This document shows, piece by piece, positions 63,189 to 64,000 of a DNA stretch of 64,000 bases. This DNA comes from Providencia rettgeri (GTDB lineage: Bacteria > Pseudomonadota > Gammaproteobacteria > Enterobacterales > Enterobacteriaceae). The position numbers and the translations under genes were made by a program. Each line of letters begins with the position of its first letter. Positions within the stretch are counted from its first letter, which is position 1. The stretch spans positions 3,968,001 to 4,032,000 of the forward strand of contig NZ_CP096258.1 in assembly GCF_023205015.1 (NCBI RefSeq), written 5' to 3'. The notes beneath the pieces were generated by a model, which was not told where the DNA came from, ran no database searches, and was given only the letters and a program-made list of their open reading frames with translations.

Positions 63189-64000
63189 TGACCGTTGAGC
63201 AACTGATTACCGACCATATCGATATTTGGTCTTCTGCGCTACAAACTCGCTCCACCGCAGGGCGTGGCAGCAACGGTAAAATTGATCTTTATGGTATTAA
63301 GAAACTGCGCGAGCTGATCTTAGAGCTGGCAGTTCGTGGCAAATTAGTACCTCAAGACCCAAATGATGAACCCGCCTCAGAGCTGCTAAAGCGCATTGCA
63401 GCTGAGAAAGCGGAACTGGTGAAGCAAGGTAAAATTAAAAAACAGAAGCCGCTGCCAGAAATTAGTGAAGATGAAAAGCCGTTTGAATTGCCGGAAGGGT
63501 GGGAGTGGACTTCATTAAATGAGATTGCATTAATTAACCCCAAAATAGAAGTAACAAATGATGAGCAAGAAATCTCTTTTGTCCCAATGCCTTGTATTTC
63601 TACACGATTTGATGGTACACATGACCAAGAAATAAAGAAATGGGGAGAAGTAAAGAAAGGCTATACGCATTTTGCGGACGGAGATATCGCTTTGGCTAAA
63701 ATAACACCTTGCTTTGAAAATAGTAAGGCTGTCATTTTTGAGGGCTTAAAAAATGGAGTGGGTGTGGGTACAACAGAATTACATGTTGCTCGCCCATTAA
63801 GTTCTGAACTAAATCTTCAATATATTCTACTTAATATAAAAGCACCTCATTATTTAACTATTGGTGAATTACAAATGACTGGTTCAGCGGGTCAAAAACG
63901 TGTACCACGAAGTTTCTTTGAGAACTACCCTATTCCGTTTCCACCAAAGACTGAACAAGCAAGAATAGTAGAAACATTCTCGGAACTAATGTCCCTCTGC
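63188..64000 (+). CDS. hsdS: Type I specificity subunit (partial, 3' end off window)
   Basis: The first 271 residues of HsdS (ATG 63188). The N-terminal helical stretch TSALQTRSTAGRGSNGKIDLYGIKKLRELILELAVRGKLVPQ (in parts) and the SELLKRIAAEKAELVKQGKIKKQK repeat mark the EcoAI/EcoEI-type IB group. The first target recognition domain begins after LPEGWEW (about residue 100) and runs to about FPPKTEQARIVE (about 260). The recognition site cannot be read from sequence alone. The second domain lies beyond the window. Confidence 0.93.
   Translation, partial: MTVEQLITDHIDIWSSALQTRSTAGRGSNGKIDLYGIKKLRELILELAVRGKLVPQDPNDEPASELLKRIAAEKAELVKQGKIKKQKPLPEISEDEKPFELPEGWEWTSLNEIALINPKIEVTNDEQEISFVPMPCISTRFDGTHDQEIKKWGEVKKGYTHFADGDIALAKITPCFENSKAVIFEGLKNGVGVGTTELHVARPLSSELNLQYILLNIKAPHYLTIGELQMTGSAGQKRVPRSFFENYPIPFPPKTEQARIVETFSELMSLC

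Noticed and set aside
1..64000. CRISPR array or prophage structural module
   Set aside because: No regularly spaced repeats, and no capsid, portal or tail genes were found; the island genes are of the satellite/CP4 type.

Overview
The window looks like a chromosome segment of a Morganellaceae bacterium, most likely Providencia. This is inference from gene content: an MR/P-type fimbrial operon ending in an mrpJ-class regulator, E. coli-like but AT-richer nar, dms, yeg and cda genes, and AT-rich intergenic DNA. No complete rRNA, tRNA or CRISPR is visible.

Layout. 0-0.5 kb: a partial siderophore-binding lipoprotein gene. 0.9-8.9 kb (minus): a ten-gene chaperone-usher operon (pilins, usher, chaperone, zinc-type tip adhesin, MrpJ-like regulator), preceded by about 1.2 kb of AT-rich DNA. 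10-21 kb: the nitrate module narKGHJI (minus), divergent from the sensor-regulator pair narXL (plus), with FNR and NarL-type sites between. 21-30 kb (minus): a catabolic cluster joining a CdaR-type regulator, glycerate kinase and an anion-sugar MFS carrier to thiolase, SDR, CoA-transferase and acyl-CoA ligase genes. 30-39.6 kb: yghU, an NCS1 permease, a tri-haem cytochrome c peroxidase behind a perfect FNR box, and yegTUV with the convergent regulator yegW. 39.7-44.3 kb (minus): dmsABC plus dmsD with an FNR site. The core DNA is thus rich in anaerobic respiration genes.

44.85-49.75 kb is an accessory graveyard. It starts at a truncated SMP-30/gluconolactonase gene and holds two broken hcp genes, a frameshifted permuted-papain toxin with a membrane protein (likely immunity), an N-terminally truncated effector with a DUF1240-like immunity protein, a PAAR protein with two in-frame amber codons, a P4-type integrase remnant, an ERIC element, and the 3' end plus terminator of a leuX-like tRNA (an attachment-site scar). 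Most of these are invisible as normal ORFs and were recovered by reading across stops and frameshifts.

49.75-64 kb is a CP4-57/P4-like island: DUF932 and ArdB/KlcA antirestriction genes present twice (one DUF932 copy broken), a WYL regulator, a YaaW-like protein, an orphan 326-residue protein, a YagK/YfjJ (inovirus Gp2-like) protein, AlpA, a zinc-ribbon protein, and an EcoAI-like type IB hsdRMS system that runs off the end. Antirestriction and restriction genes sit in the same island.
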